A stretch of DNA of 26,691 bases from Armatimonadota bacterium (GTDB lineage Bacteria > Armatimonadota > UBA5829), in contig JAMCYN010000006.1 in NCBI GenBank assembly GCA_023474015.1, positions 1 through 26,691 of the forward strand. The letters run 5' to 3'. This document shows positions 1-7,520 of the stretch, piece by piece. The notes under the pieces are model-generated. The model did no database searches, was not told the origin of the DNA, and saw nothing but the letters and a program-made list of their open reading frames with translations. Position numbers and translations under genes: made by a program. The stretch's first letter is position 1; each line of letters begins with the position of its first letter.

Positions 1-8
1 TCGTCCAT
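1..8 (-). CDS. possible 5' end of a leftward gene
   Basis: On the minus strand an ATG (complement of 6-8) is preceded six bases upstream by GGAG, so a gene may start here and run off the left edge. Only two codons and part of a third are inside the window, so nothing can be said about the product. The call rests on the start context alone. Confidence 0.3.
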
Positions 9-90
9 CTACTGCTCCTTTCGTAAACTTTAAGCGGTTCACGAATTAAAGCATGGTGGACGACTCCCGCAAATGTCAAACTCTGAGAGT

Positions 91-112
91 CCCCCGGCAA
101 AGCCGGGGGTTT
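91..112 (+). terminator. GC-rich hairpin with short T tract
   Basis: CCCCCGGC (91-98) and GCCGGGGG (102-109) form a perfect 8-bp stem with an AAA loop, followed by TTT and, after ACCC, another TTT. This reads as an intrinsic terminator on the plus strand. No plus-strand gene is visible to its left, so it may end a transcript from outside the window or be a stray palindromic element. The rest of 9-303 shows nothing else I can name; the SD of the next gene lies at its right end. Confidence 0.5.
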
Positions 113-303
113 ACCCTTTATCAATTATGAACATTTTACGCTCTATTGCAAAGTTTGTTTAGGCAGGCGGGCTTATGGCACAAGTATTGCATCCCCGTAA
201 TAATGCCGGTTTTTGGGCTTAAGACGGGTATTACAGCACTAGTGACTATGTCGGGCCGTGCCAGGTACGGAAAGATAGTTTTGCATGGCATGGGAGGACG
301 AAT

Positions 304-816
304 ATGACAAAGCTATCGCTCTACTTGGCCACACTTCTGCTTGGTTCCAATTTCTCCGCGACCACGGTTCCGCCGCCTAAGCCTCAGATGGTTGTGACGG
401 CCCGGATGGCGTCCGCCGAGCAGAAACTGGTGGACATGGTTAACACGGAGCGGTGGGATCGGAACCTGGGTGTTTTGTCGGTGAACCCGCTGTTGGCACA
501 GGTGGCTCGCGAGCATAGTCGGGAGATGTACGAAAAGAGCTACTTCGACCACATATCGCCTACCCCGGAGCTTAGAAGCCCCATGAGCAGATATCTGCGG
601 GACCTCGGCCACACTCCCACCTGGGCCTATCTCGGGGAGAACCTGTTCTACTGTTCGATTGTGGACACGGCCCGCGGTCACGATTGCCTGATGAAGAGTA
701 TCAAGCACAGGGAGAACATCCTGAACCCACGCTTCGAGCAGATCGGGGTGGGAGTCTACGTTTCCCCGGACGGCCAGTTCTTCGTAACCGAGCTTTTCCT
801 GTCCCAGATAGATTGA
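304..816 (+). CDS. CAP-domain (SCP/PR1, YkwD-type) protein, probably exported
   Basis: The 170-residue product matches the bacterial CAP/SCP fold over about residues 38-168. Visible signature stretches are the helix VAREHSREMYEKSYFDHISP (68-87), GENLFY (111-116) and KHRENILNPRFEQIGVGV (134-151). H83, E74, E112 and H135 are candidates for the family's cavity His/Glu tetrad. The N-terminus is short, hydrophobic and then proline-rich, so it could be a weak signal peptide, but no clean cleavage site is seen. Proteins of this family are usually extracytoplasmic, and most bacterial members have no assigned reaction. The ATG has an excellent SD, GGAGG, six bases upstream, which fixes the start. The gene stands alone, with a repeat element separating it from coaX. 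Confidence 0.88.
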   Translation: MTKLSLYLATLLLGSNFSATTVPPPKPQMVVTARMASAEQKLVDMVNTERWDRNLGVLSVNPLLAQVAREHSREMYEKSYFDHISPTPELRSPMSRYLRDLGHTPTWAYLGENLFYCSIVDTARGHDCLMKSIKHRENILNPRFEQIGVGVYVSPDGQFFVTELFLSQID

Positions 817-841
817 CGACCGCGCAAAATCGCGCCATAAT

Positions 842-950
842 GGTTGAGTCCCCGTAGGGGGACTTCGTGTAGTTGTAGCCGCGACTTCAGTCGCCGGGCG
901 GTTGAAACCACGGCCACGACAGCACAAAGTCGGCCTTCGCCGACTCAACC
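842..950. repeat. 109-bp interspersed element with 9-bp terminal inverted repeats and internal hairpins
   Basis: GGTTGAGTC (842-850) and GACTCAACC (942-950) are perfect inverted repeats bounding a segment full of smaller hairpins: GTCCCC/GGGGAC, GCGACT/AGTCGC and AGTCGGC/GCCGACT with a CTTC loop. It lies between the CAP gene and coaX and ends about 20 bases before the coaX ATG. It resembles REP/MITE-type palindromic intergenic elements and encodes no transposase. A role in terminating the CAP transcript is possible but not shown. Confidence 0.6.
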
Positions 951-971
951 ACAACGTGGCAACACACAACT

Positions 972-1745
972 ATGCTCTTAGCCATCGACGTAGGCAATAC
1001 CAATATTACCTTCGCCGTGTTCGATAACGGCGCGATCCGGGCCGACTGGCGAATTGGGACGGTCTCCCGGCGCACCGGGGACGAATACGCGGCCCTGATG
1101 CTGATCCTGTTCGGGGAGCAGGGACTGGGTTTCGCGGACATCGATGGCGTAGCAATCTCGAGTGTGGTCCCGGCGACGGTCGATGCCCTGGTGCGATTCT
1201 CAAAGCGCCACCTCAAGGTAGAATCACCCCTCGTGCTCGGGCCGGACACCGACTTCGGCATCAAGATTCACTATCACCCCATATCCGACGTCGGTATGGA
1301 CCGTATCGCAAACGCCATCGCTGCCCACGCGAAGTATGGGGGGAGCGTGATAGTGGTCGATTTCGGTACTGGCACGACGCTCGACGCAGTCTCGGCTGAG
1401 GGCGAGTACCTGGGCGGGGCGATTGCGCCGGGAATAGAAATATCGCTTGAGGCGCTTTTTTCTCGTGCCGCGCGCCTGACGGGAGTCCGACTGATCGCCC
1501 CCGACAGGGCCATCGGAACCAACACCGCCGAAAGCCTGCAATCGGGGATCATATTCGGGTTCGCGGGGCAGGTGGACGCGCTGGTCGACTGTTTTCAGGC
1601 GGAGATGGGCGGTGGAGCGAAGGTCGTCGCAACCGGCGGCCTGGCCGAGGTCATAGCGCCCCATAGCCGAACCATCCAATTGTGCGACGACCTCCTCACC
1701 CTCGAAGGCCTCCGCCTTATCTACGAACGCGCGGGCAAAGCCTAG
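972..1745 (+). CDS. coaX: type III pantothenate kinase (CoaX)
   Basis: The 257-residue product is a full-length type III pantothenate kinase, which phosphorylates pantothenate with ATP in the first committed step of coenzyme A synthesis in the cytoplasm. The ASKHA-fold motifs are intact: the phosphate-1 loop AIDVGNTN (4-11), GMDRIANAIAA (108-118) and the phosphate-2 loop VVDFGTGTTLDAV (128-140), followed by GGAIAPGI (148-155). The catalytic Asp is expected in this set (D6, D110 and D130 are present). The ATG is taken because it directly precedes the first motif, although no good SD is visible. The stop codon overlaps the stop of the convergent gene at 1742-1745, where one CTAG supplies TAG to both strands. 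Confidence 0.96.
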   Translation: MLLAIDVGNTNITFAVFDNGAIRADWRIGTVSRRTGDEYAALMLILFGEQGLGFADIDGVAISSVVPATVDALVRFSKRHLKVESPLVLGPDTDFGIKIHYHPISDVGMDRIANAIAAHAKYGGSVIVVDFGTGTTLDAVSAEGEYLGGAIAPGIEISLEALFSRAARLTGVRLIAPDRAIGTNTAESLQSGIIFGFAGQVDALVDCFQAEMGGGAKVVATGGLAEVIAPHSRTIQLCDDLLTLEGLRLIYERAGKA

Positions 1746-2788
1746 CGGACGGCCATAGCGGCTACTTTGGGCTGCTCCGATGAAGTTACCCCTTTGCCGA
1801 TATACTTGAACACCATCCGCTCGCAGTAAAGCTCGGCGGTGACGCGCCTGATCTGGTCGCTGTTCGCCTCGGCCTTTTCGGGACAAATGCGGAATATCCC
1901 CAGGTTGAAGAACTCTATCTGGGCAAGCTCGTCTTGCCGGTTGGGCGAGAGGAACGTCAGCGTGCCGTGCTTCTCCCTGCCCTCATCGTTTTCGCCCTTG
2001 ATCACGAAATCCTTGTGCCAGTCATACCAGCTCTGGGCGCCGACCTCGGACATGGTGATCTTCAGGTTCGGGAACTCCAGCTTGCCCGGCTCTTTCAGAT
2101 AGTCACGGGCGTCCCCGATGTCGTCAGTCACCACTGTCTGCTTGACCGTGAAAGAATCGATTTTGTTGACCCTGGTGCAGTCCAGGCCGTCTATCGCGAG
2201 CCTGAAGTTGGATGGGAGCCACAGCTTCTGCTCGCCCTTGCCGAATGTGGGATCTCCGATGTCTTCGGGCGCCGCCGAACGGGTATACTCGGGAGCCAAC
2301 TTGACGGTTATGTAGCCAGGCTCTTTGCTGGAGCCATCGCACGCGGGGATGGTCGTTTCCGTGATAAGCGCATTGAAGAACTGGCTTTCCGACTTGCCTT
2401 GCATTTTGAAGTCACAGGCGACTATTCCCCCGCTGTGACGGGCGTAGTTCTGGGTCCAGGAGTTGGCGATCCACTCGTAGATCGGCTTCGCCATACTGAA
2501 GCCCACTTGCACCGAAAAATCTTCGTACTTGGGCTGGCCTATGTGCTTCTTGGTGAAGTACGACGGCCCCACGGCTTCGTTGATAACCTCCGCGCTGACT
2601 GCTCCGCCGTCGATGCTCTTCACGAAGCCGCACTTGACGTTGTCGAGTATCAGGAAGAAGTTCCCAGAAACATACGACCTGATGTCGGCGGCCCGGACTT
2701 GCCCGATCGAGCAGGCAAGCAGGCCCAACAGGACGGCTAACGTTATCCACAGGGTTGCTTGGTGCGGAAAGATACGTGGTCGAGACAT
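1742..2788 (-). CDS. exported protein with two phage-tail-tube (T4 gp19-like) domains
   Basis: The 348-residue product starts with an export signal: a hydrophobic stretch TLWITLAVLLGLLACSIGQ (12-30), then VRAAD. Cleavage by signal peptidase I after A33 is likely, and LLAC at 23-26 could also be a weak lipobox. Two copies of a gp19-like tube fold follow (about 43-170 and 194-331). Each copy has a FxLxIDxxxC-type first strand, a KxxFPNLKITM- or YEDFSVQVGF-type strand and a YEW/YDW helix. Copy 2 also ends with LAQIEFFNLGIFRICP. Family members are cytoplasmic tube proteins of phages and contractile injection systems, so a signal peptide and tandem duplication are unusual. No sheath, baseplate or spike genes are nearby. 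The start at 2788 is chosen over an upstream ATG because GGAGG lies nine bases before it and the signal peptide begins there. Fold assignment is by pattern only. Confidence 0.72.
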   Translation of the reverse strand: MSRPRIFPHQATLWITLAVLLGLLACSIGQVRAADIRSYVSGNFFLILDNVKCGFVKSIDGGAVSAEVINEAVGPSYFTKKHIGQPKYEDFSVQVGFSMAKPIYEWIANSWTQNYARHSGGIVACDFKMQGKSESQFFNALITETTIPACDGSSKEPGYITVKLAPEYTRSAAPEDIGDPTFGKGEQKLWLPSNFRLAIDGLDCTRVNKIDSFTVKQTVVTDDIGDARDYLKEPGKLEFPNLKITMSEVGAQSWYDWHKDFVIKGENDEGREKHGTLTFLSPNRQDELAQIEFFNLGIFRICPEKAEANSDQIRRVTAELYCERMVFKYIGKGVTSSEQPKVAAMAVR

Positions 2789-2902
2789 GCTACTATACCT
2801 CCGGACGCCCTTCACTTCGTGTGAATGGGCAGCAATGGCCAGGGTGGCATTCCGGCCTGCCTGACTGCATAGAAGATACCACCTCATCCGTTGCCTGTCA
2901 AA

Positions 2903-3274
2903 CTAAGAGCTAACCCCTACGAATATCGCCCCGAGCACGATCAGGATGATCCCAATTCCGCGCTTCAGGCTGATGTGCTCGCGCAGGACGAGCGCGGCGT
3001 AGAGGCTTGCGATGAGATAGCTGAGGGCGGTGAGGGGATTCGCGACACTCACATCAACCCACGCGAGCGCCGTAATGTATGAGCCGAAGTAGATGGCCAT
3101 CGAAAGCACGCCCAGAAGCACGCAGGGCCCTGTGAATACCATCCTTATGAGAGGCGGGACGTCCGACAGCTTATGCACCCTCACCTCGCCGTTCGACTTC
3201 ATGCCGACGCTTAGGAGGATGTCACCGAGCGCGCCGAAGATTATCGCCATACTGAGCGCTATCACGAGTCTCAT
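2903..3274 (-). CDS. EmrE-like four-TM drug/metabolite transporter, second of a pair
   Basis: This 123-residue integral membrane protein has four predicted helices and the EamA/SMR half-size layout. The start MRLVIALSMAIIFGALGDILL and the end with ALVLREHISLKRGIGIILIVLGAIFVGV match the repeat unit of the DMT superfamily. Its start lies three bases after the stop of a homologous gene (3278-3715), so the two probably form a heteromeric transporter, as paired small multidrug-resistance-type and ArnE/ArnF-type proteins do. It follows an HpnJ-like gene, so a lipid or isoprenoid-linked cargo is plausible, but the substrate cannot be read from the sequence. Confidence 0.85.
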   Translation of the reverse strand: MRLVIALSMAIIFGALGDILLSVGMKSNGEVRVHKLSDVPPLIRMVFTGPCVLLGVLSMAIYFGSYITALAWVDVSVANPLTALSYLIASLYAALVLREHISLKRGIGIILIVLGAIFVGVSS

Positions 3275-3277
3275 CGT

Positions 3278-3715
3278 CTATGTCCTCGCCACTATGGCTA
3301 TTCCCGTCGCCACAAGCACGCTCCCGGCCCAGCGCAGCGGTGAGACGTCTTCCTTCAGCAGAAAGTGCGCCAGCAGAGTCACCAGCACATAGTCGGCGGC
3401 CGTGAGCGGCAGCACGAAGCTCAAATCCTCCCAGGACAGCGAGGCCAGGTAAAGAAACAGAAAAAAGATAAGCAGCCCCACGCCGGCGAGGACGAAGGGG
3501 TTGGTCGTGCCTGCGACGAACGCCTTCAGCAGGGTTTCGTGCTCGATTGCTCCAACCGCCTTCATACCCTTGCTCAGCGATATGTCGCCGAGAGCGCCGA
3601 TGATGACCGCGAAGAACATCACCATCAGCACCTTGATCTTGTTTCGCCGTCTTCTTTGAGCTCGCATGTCCTTATATGCCGGGTCATTTTGCATTCTGCA
3701 TTCTGCAATCTGCAT
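3278..3715 (-). CDS. EmrE-like four-TM drug/metabolite transporter, first of a pair; start uncertain
   Basis: This is a half-size DMT-superfamily protein, with four helices beginning at KIKVLMVMFFAVIIGALGD, and is paralogous to the next gene. The longest reading (145 residues, start 3715) begins MQIAECRMQN, which is encoded entirely by a heptanucleotide repeat and overlaps the 3' end of the HpnJ-like gene by 32 bases. A GAGGGAG about ten bases upstream could serve that start. An internal ATG at 3667 (protein MRAQRRRRNK...) gives a typical positively charged N-terminus but has AAGGA only one base away. I list the long form and think the internal start equally likely. The gene is co-directional with lexA, hpnJ and the following transporter half. 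Confidence 0.8.
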   Translation of the reverse strand: MQIAECRMQNDPAYKDMRAQRRRRNKIKVLMVMFFAVIIGALGDISLSKGMKAVGAIEHETLLKAFVAGTTNPFVLAGVGLLIFFLFLYLASLSWEDLSFVLPLTAADYVLVTLLAHFLLKEDVSPLRWAGSVLVATGIAIVART

Positions 3716-5126
3716 TAACCTTTTGCTCCCTCTTCAAGAACGACATGAACTCCTTCCCCTCCCTCAGCCTCCTCCGGCGTACGTCCGAGTCTTTGATCAT
3801 CTCCATGCCGATTCGACAGATGACCTTTGGACGGAAGTAGAACCGTTTGTAGAGCCGGTCCACGGAGTCGAGGATCTCCTGGGACGATATCTGCTCGTAG
3901 CGCAGCGGGCAGGCTTGGCGTCCGTCATCGGCAACCAGATCCGTCCGCGCGAGCCAATCATTCTCAACGGCCTGCCGGTAAAGCTCCGTGCCGGGGTAAG
4001 GCGCGGCGATGGAGACCTGTATCGTCTCCGGGTCGAGCTCGCACGCGAATCTGATTGTCTGCTCGACAGTCTCACGCGTCTCACCCGGCAGGCCCAGCAT
4101 GAACGTGCCGTGGACCGCAATCCCCAGCGACTTGCAGTGCCGCATAAAGCGCCGGGCCATCTCGGTGTTCGTGCCCTTACGAACGTTCTTGAGAATCGCG
4201 TCGCTCCCGGACTCGAAGCCCACCATCAGCAGCCGCAGCCCTGACTCCCTGAGCGTCTTGAGGGTCTCGTAATCGACGGTCACACGGCTGCTAGTAGACC
4301 ATGTGATCCCGAGCTTAACGAGACGACGGGCAATCTGCTGGGCGCGGGTCGGGTTCGCGGTAAAGGTGTCGTCATCGAAGAAGAACTCCTTCACCTGCGG
4401 GAAATAGTCCTTCGCAAGCTCCATCTCGCGGTAGACCGACTCCGCGCTCCGGACGCGATAATCGTGGCCGGAGATCGTCTGCGGCCACAGGCAGTATGTG
4501 CAGCGGCTGGGGCACCCGCGCCCGGTGTAGATCGACAGATACGGGTGCATCAGGTAGCCGATGTAGTAGTTTTCTATCGTCAGGTCGCGCTTGTAAACGT
4601 CGATGACGAACGGCAGGCTGTCGAGGTTGGTGAGCGGTTCGCTGTCGGGGTTGTGCCGGACCGCGGCCCCGTCGCGCCAACTGATGCCGTCCACTTCCGA
4701 CAGGGGTTTGCCCAAGGTGATCTTCCGAACAGGAACCTCGAACTCGCGGCGGACCACGAAGTCGGCCCCTGGCGTGTTTGCGAGCGACTCCTCCGGCAGG
4801 ACCGTGACGTGCGGCCCGACGATGCCCACCATCGTCCCGCTCCGGCGCTCCTTTATGCGCAAGGCGAGCGCGGCGTCGTTGACGAACGATGGGGTGCTGG
4901 TGTAGATGATAACGAGGTCGAAATCATTCGCGATATCGAGGACCTTCGCCGCGTTCAGATCGTCCGCGGGCGCATCCACGACCCGGCTGCCGTCAACAAG
5001 CGCCGCCGCCTGAGCCAGCCATGTGGGATACCAGAACGACCGTACCTCACGCCTCGCCTGGTAGCGCGAACCCGCGCCGCCGTCGAATCCTTGGAACGAA
5101 GGGGGGTTAAGGAATAGCGTCTTCAT
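3684..5126 (-). CDS. hpnJ: HpnJ-like B12-binding-type radical SAM enzyme
   Basis: The 480-residue product has an N-terminal Rossmann-like cobalamin-binding-type domain (about 1-140, with GIVGPHVTVLPEE at 101-113). A radical SAM barrel follows, with the cluster motif C205-x3-C209-x2-C212. The start MKTLFLNPPSFQGFDGGAGS, the segment HPYLSIYTGRGC and the LWPQTISGHDYRVRS stretch after the Cys motif match what I know of HpnJ. HpnJ is the radical SAM protein linked to side-chain (cyclitol ether) modification of bacteriohopanepolyols. No squalene-hopene cyclase or other hpn gene is in the window, so a hopanoid role is inferred from family resemblance only. The gene starts 33 bases after lexA on the same strand with no terminator between, and is followed by two EmrE-like transporters. 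Its C-terminus is built from a heptamer repeat. Confidence 0.82.
   Translation of the reverse strand: MKTLFLNPPSFQGFDGGAGSRYQARREVRSFWYPTWLAQAAALVDGSRVVDAPADDLNAAKVLDIANDFDLVIIYTSTPSFVNDAALALRIKERRSGTMVGIVGPHVTVLPEESLANTPGADFVVRREFEVPVRKITLGKPLSEVDGISWRDGAAVRHNPDSEPLTNLDSLPFVIDVYKRDLTIENYYIGYLMHPYLSIYTGRGCPSRCTYCLWPQTISGHDYRVRSAESVYREMELAKDYFPQVKEFFFDDDTFTANPTRAQQIARRLVKLGITWSTSSRVTVDYETLKTLRESGLRLLMVGFESGSDAILKNVRKGTNTEMARRFMRHCKSLGIAVHGTFMLGLPGETRETVEQTIRFACELDPETIQVSIAAPYPGTELYRQAVENDWLARTDLVADDGRQACPLRYEQISSQEILDSVDRLYKRFYFRPKVICRIGMEMIKDSDVRRRRLREGKEFMSFLKREQKVNADCRMQNAK
3686..3716. repeat. heptanucleotide tandem repeat (ATTCTGC type)
   Basis: Four heptamers, ATTTTGC, ATTCTGC, ATTCTGC and AATCTGC, run from 3686 to 3713 and are followed by ATT. 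They encode the last residues of the HpnJ-like protein (NADCRMQNAK) and, in another frame, the first residues of the longest reading of the transporter at 3278-3715. The flanks, GGGTCATT before and an ACCTT-TGCTCCCTC-like run after, recur around the similar repeat at 13365-13388, so the unit copied is larger than the heptamers. Confidence 0.85.
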
Positions 5127-5159
5127 GCTAGTCCATATTTGCCCCCGGTTAGCACTGTC

Positions 5160-5789
5160 TTAAACTGCTTGGTATGTCCGCAACAGCCCTATTACTCGCC
5201 CGAGGATTCGAATGTTGTCGGCGGATAGCTCGATGGGATCGTAGTTCGGGTTGGCCGGCAGCAGGCGTGCGGGTTTAGTTCGTGTGTCCAGGCGTTTGAC
5301 GGTGGCCTCGTCATCGATCAGTGCCGCGACGATCTGCCCGCTTTCGGCCCACTCCTGGCTTTTCACCACGATGATGTCTCCGTCGGCGATGTGGTCATCT
5401 ATCATGCTGTCACCGCGAACCCGCAGGGCAAAAAGCTCATCGGAAGGTCTGGCCATCTCCGGCGAGACGGATATATACGACTCGACATTCTCGACGGCCA
5501 GCAGCGGCAGACCTGCGGCTATCGTGCCGAGCAGTGGAACGGGTCGTCCGACCGGCTGCTGCGCGCCGTCGGGCATCGGAGCGAGCACTCGAATGCTTCT
5601 GGACGCTCGTTCGCGGGTGATCCAGCCCTTCTTCTCCAGTGCGTCGAGGTGTATTGTAACACCCCTTAGGCTGGAAATCCCAAGCAGCGGCCCCAGGTCC
5701 CTGATGGAGGGAGAATAGCCGCGCTCCATAACGAAATTGCGTATCGCATCGAGCATTTCCCGCTGCCGCGCCGTAAGTCCTTTAGCCAT
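5160..5789 (-). CDS. lexA: SOS repressor LexA
   Basis: The 209-residue product has the LexA winged helix (about 1-70, recognition region SIRDLGPLLGISSLRGVTIHL). The S24-type latent protease domain follows. The autocleavage bond is A92-G93 in GTIAAGLPL, with nucleophile S128 (RGDSMID) and general base K165 (EATVKRL), so it should be cleavable on RecA filaments. The ATG is preceded by GAGG and by a good promoter (5819-5847). I could not recognise a canonical E. coli- or Bacillus-type SOS box in the leader, so the operator may be lineage-specific. It is the first gene of a probable unit with the HpnJ-like enzyme and two transporters. Confidence 0.97.
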   Translation of the reverse strand: MAKGLTARQREMLDAIRNFVMERGYSPSIRDLGPLLGISSLRGVTIHLDALEKKGWITRERASRSIRVLAPMPDGAQQPVGRPVPLLGTIAAGLPLLAVENVESYISVSPEMARPSDELFALRVRGDSMIDDHIADGDIIVVKSQEWAESGQIVAALIDDEATVKRLDTRTKPARLLPANPNYDPIELSADNIRILGRVIGLLRTYQAV

Positions 5790-5818
5790 AGCCGACCTCG
5801 TTCATCCGTTTGTACACA

Positions 5819-5847
5819 GTATATACCAGACACAGGTCTACCATCAA
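5819..5847 (-). promoter_or_regulatory. sigma-70-type promoter of lexA
   Basis: On the minus strand TTGATG (complement of 5842-5847) is 18 bases from TATACT (complement of 5819-5824); TATATA at 16 bases is an alternative -10. The predicted start of transcription lies about 20-25 bases before the lexA ATG. The overlapping GTATATAC and TGTACA palindromes are the only symmetric sequences here that a repressor might use. Confidence 0.6.
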
Positions 5848-5894
5848 GGGATTGCAGATTGATGTGTCGATTGTGCCAGGCTGGAGATAGCCTC

Positions 5895-7520
5895 TTAGCG
5901 CGCCGCCGATTGGTTCACCCTGAATATTCTGACTGGACCACTGGAATAGCACTGCCGTGAAAACCCGGCCGCGAGCGGTGGGTCGGTGGCACGGAGCTCA
6001 GAGACGTAGTATGTCGCCTTCGCCTTGTCGATCATCAGCCGATTCCATTCATCCACTGAATACTCAGGATCGGCCAGCGCGCCCCAGCTTCTGATCTTCT
6101 CGCCATAGTCCGGGGTCTCGCTCCAGTGGCCGTAGTAGACCTGGCGGCCGATCAGCCCCGGCACGAAGAGCGAGAATGCCGGGGGCGCGAAGATTACGTC
6201 CGTGGGTGTCGAGTTCTCACGCAAGTATCGTATCGCGGCAAGTTCGGAGGTGCTGATGAACGCGGGGAAACTCGGGGCCGTGCCGCCCATTTTGAGCAAG
6301 TTGATGTCGTGTGAAAGGAACCGGATATTGCTTCCCATGCTGAAGATTATAACAGCCAATATCACGCTTCGCGCTAAACTGCGCGGCAAGCGCGTGAGCA
6401 AGAGGCTTAGCCCATAGGCGCAGAGAATGCAGAGAGGAACGTGAAGGCCCATAATGAGCTTCCGCTGCTGGCCAATGGGCACATATGGGATTACGAAGCC
6501 GATAACCGACCAGACAACCAGAAACAATTTCGGATTGGGGATTTCGGATTGGGGATTGGGCGCAAGTGTGGAGTTGCGAGTGCGGAGTGTTGAGTAAACT
6601 GCCCCTATCAGTGCTCCGATCAAGATAATGCCGTAGCCCTCGAAGAAAGACCAGATGGCCGGTGAAGGCGTCGGCGAGTTAGCGCGGGCGCGGAAGACAT
6701 CGTCGATGCGATACAGATAGAACTGATAGGCGATGGATGGGCACGCGATTACGGCTGCCAGGATGCTAAGAAGGACAGCGCGAGCCGGGAAGCGCCGCTC
6801 GGCTATCCAGATGGCAAAAAGATAGACGGTCCACACGCAGGCGACTGTTATTACGTCGTATGTGTGTATGTTTCCCAACACAAACATAGACATACCTGCA
6901 CACACTGCGTGCCGCGCGCGGCCTGTCCTCTGAGCGAGTATCAGCCAGTACAGCGCGCCGAGCATTAGGATGATAGCGGCCAGGAATAGCGGGTTCAGAT
7001 AGATCGAGAGTAACGTGATCGCCTCGGGCTGCCACATATCGACCGAGCCGACCGGCATCTTCACGTTCGGAATCAGCCAGCCGATGCCCGCCGAGAGGCC
7101 CACGATTGGGATCAGGAGCCTGCGCTGCTGGGGGTCGTCGAGGAATAGCCGTGAGAACCGCCAGACAGCGAAGATCACCCCCACCCCAAGCAGCACTCGA
7201 AATATATGGAAGACCCAGATCAGCGGCAGGTGAGTGACGCGCGCGAAGTTCCCCATGGCCAGAAACAGCAAGTTGATCTGCCGCGCGGCCTGGGGCTCGT
7301 TCGTGAAGAGGTTCCTAATAAAGAAATGTCCGTCCGCCGCCTGCCGCATCCACGAGAGATAGACCGCGCCGTCGTCGATGTTGTGCGTGAGGCCGAGGAA
7401 GTGATAGCCGTGTGGAGTAATTATGAGGCCGACGAGATACGGCGTCGAGGCGAGCAGCACGATGGCTATCGCCCACGCAAGGACCCAATTTCGCTCTGAT
7501 TTGTCGACTTTCGCATTCAT
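5895..7520 (-). CDS. polytopic membrane protein, GT-C glycosyltransferase-like
   Basis: The 541-residue product has about ten to eleven hydrophobic helices. A first extracytoplasmic loop carries an acidic pair in NIDDGAVYLSWMRQAADG (47-64), where GT-C enzymes keep the metal/lipid-phosphate site, and a soluble C-terminal part begins around residue 430. These enzymes use polyprenyl-phosphate sugars outside the membrane, but donor and acceptor cannot be told. The ATG overlaps the stop of the YfhO-type gene (ATGA, 7517-7520), so the two are translationally coupled. In the middle, STLRTRNSTLAPNPQSEIPN is encoded by heptanucleotide repeats inserted in frame between two membrane helices. Assignment to GT-C is by layout rather than by a diagnostic motif. 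Confidence 0.75.
   Translation of the reverse strand: MNAKVDKSERNWVLAWAIAIVLLASTPYLVGLIITPHGYHFLGLTHNIDDGAVYLSWMRQAADGHFFIRNLFTNEPQAARQINLLFLAMGNFARVTHLPLIWVFHIFRVLLGVGVIFAVWRFSRLFLDDPQQRRLLIPIVGLSAGIGWLIPNVKMPVGSVDMWQPEAITLLSIYLNPLFLAAIILMLGALYWLILAQRTGRARHAVCAGMSMFVLGNIHTYDVITVACVWTVYLFAIWIAERRFPARAVLLSILAAVIACPSIAYQFYLYRIDDVFRARANSPTPSPAIWSFFEGYGIILIGALIGAVYSTLRTRNSTLAPNPQSEIPNPKLFLVVWSVIGFVIPYVPIGQQRKLIMGLHVPLCILCAYGLSLLLTRLPRSLARSVILAVIIFSMGSNIRFLSHDINLLKMGGTAPSFPAFISTSELAAIRYLRENSTPTDVIFAPPAFSLFVPGLIGRQVYYGHWSETPDYGEKIRSWGALADPEYSVDEWNRLMIDKAKATYYVSELRATDPPLAAGFSRQCYSSGPVRIFRVNQSAAR
6527..6592. repeat. two adjoining heptamer arrays inside a coding sequence
   Basis: Five heptamers (ATTTCGG, ATTGGGG, ATTTCGG, ATTGGGG, ATTGGGC) run from 6527 to 6561. 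After three bases, four more of another family (AGTGTGG, AGTTGCG, AGTGCGG, AGTGTTG) run from 6565 to 6592. Together they keep the reading frame of the GT-C-like membrane protein open and encode a polar, Pro/Asn/Ser-rich loop between helices ending near GAVYSTL and starting near KLFLVVW. Confidence 0.85.

Noticed and set aside
313..969. 218-codon minus-strand ORF opposite the CAP gene
   Set aside because: Arg/Pro-rich shadow of the CAP reading frame with no SD and no recognisable domain.
1934..2740. 268-codon plus-strand ORF opposite the gp19-like gene
   Set aside because: Shadow frame; the minus-strand gene has an SD, signal peptide and fold pattern.
1742..2788. Remnant prophage or type VI/contractile injection cluster
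   Set aside because: Only one gp19-like gene, with a signal peptide; no sheath, spike, baseplate, capsid or integrase genes around it.
5790..5860. Canonical LexA operator upstream of lexA
   Set aside because: Neither the CTG-N10-CAG nor the CGAAC-N4-GTTCG type could be found; only short palindromes overlapping the -10 are present.
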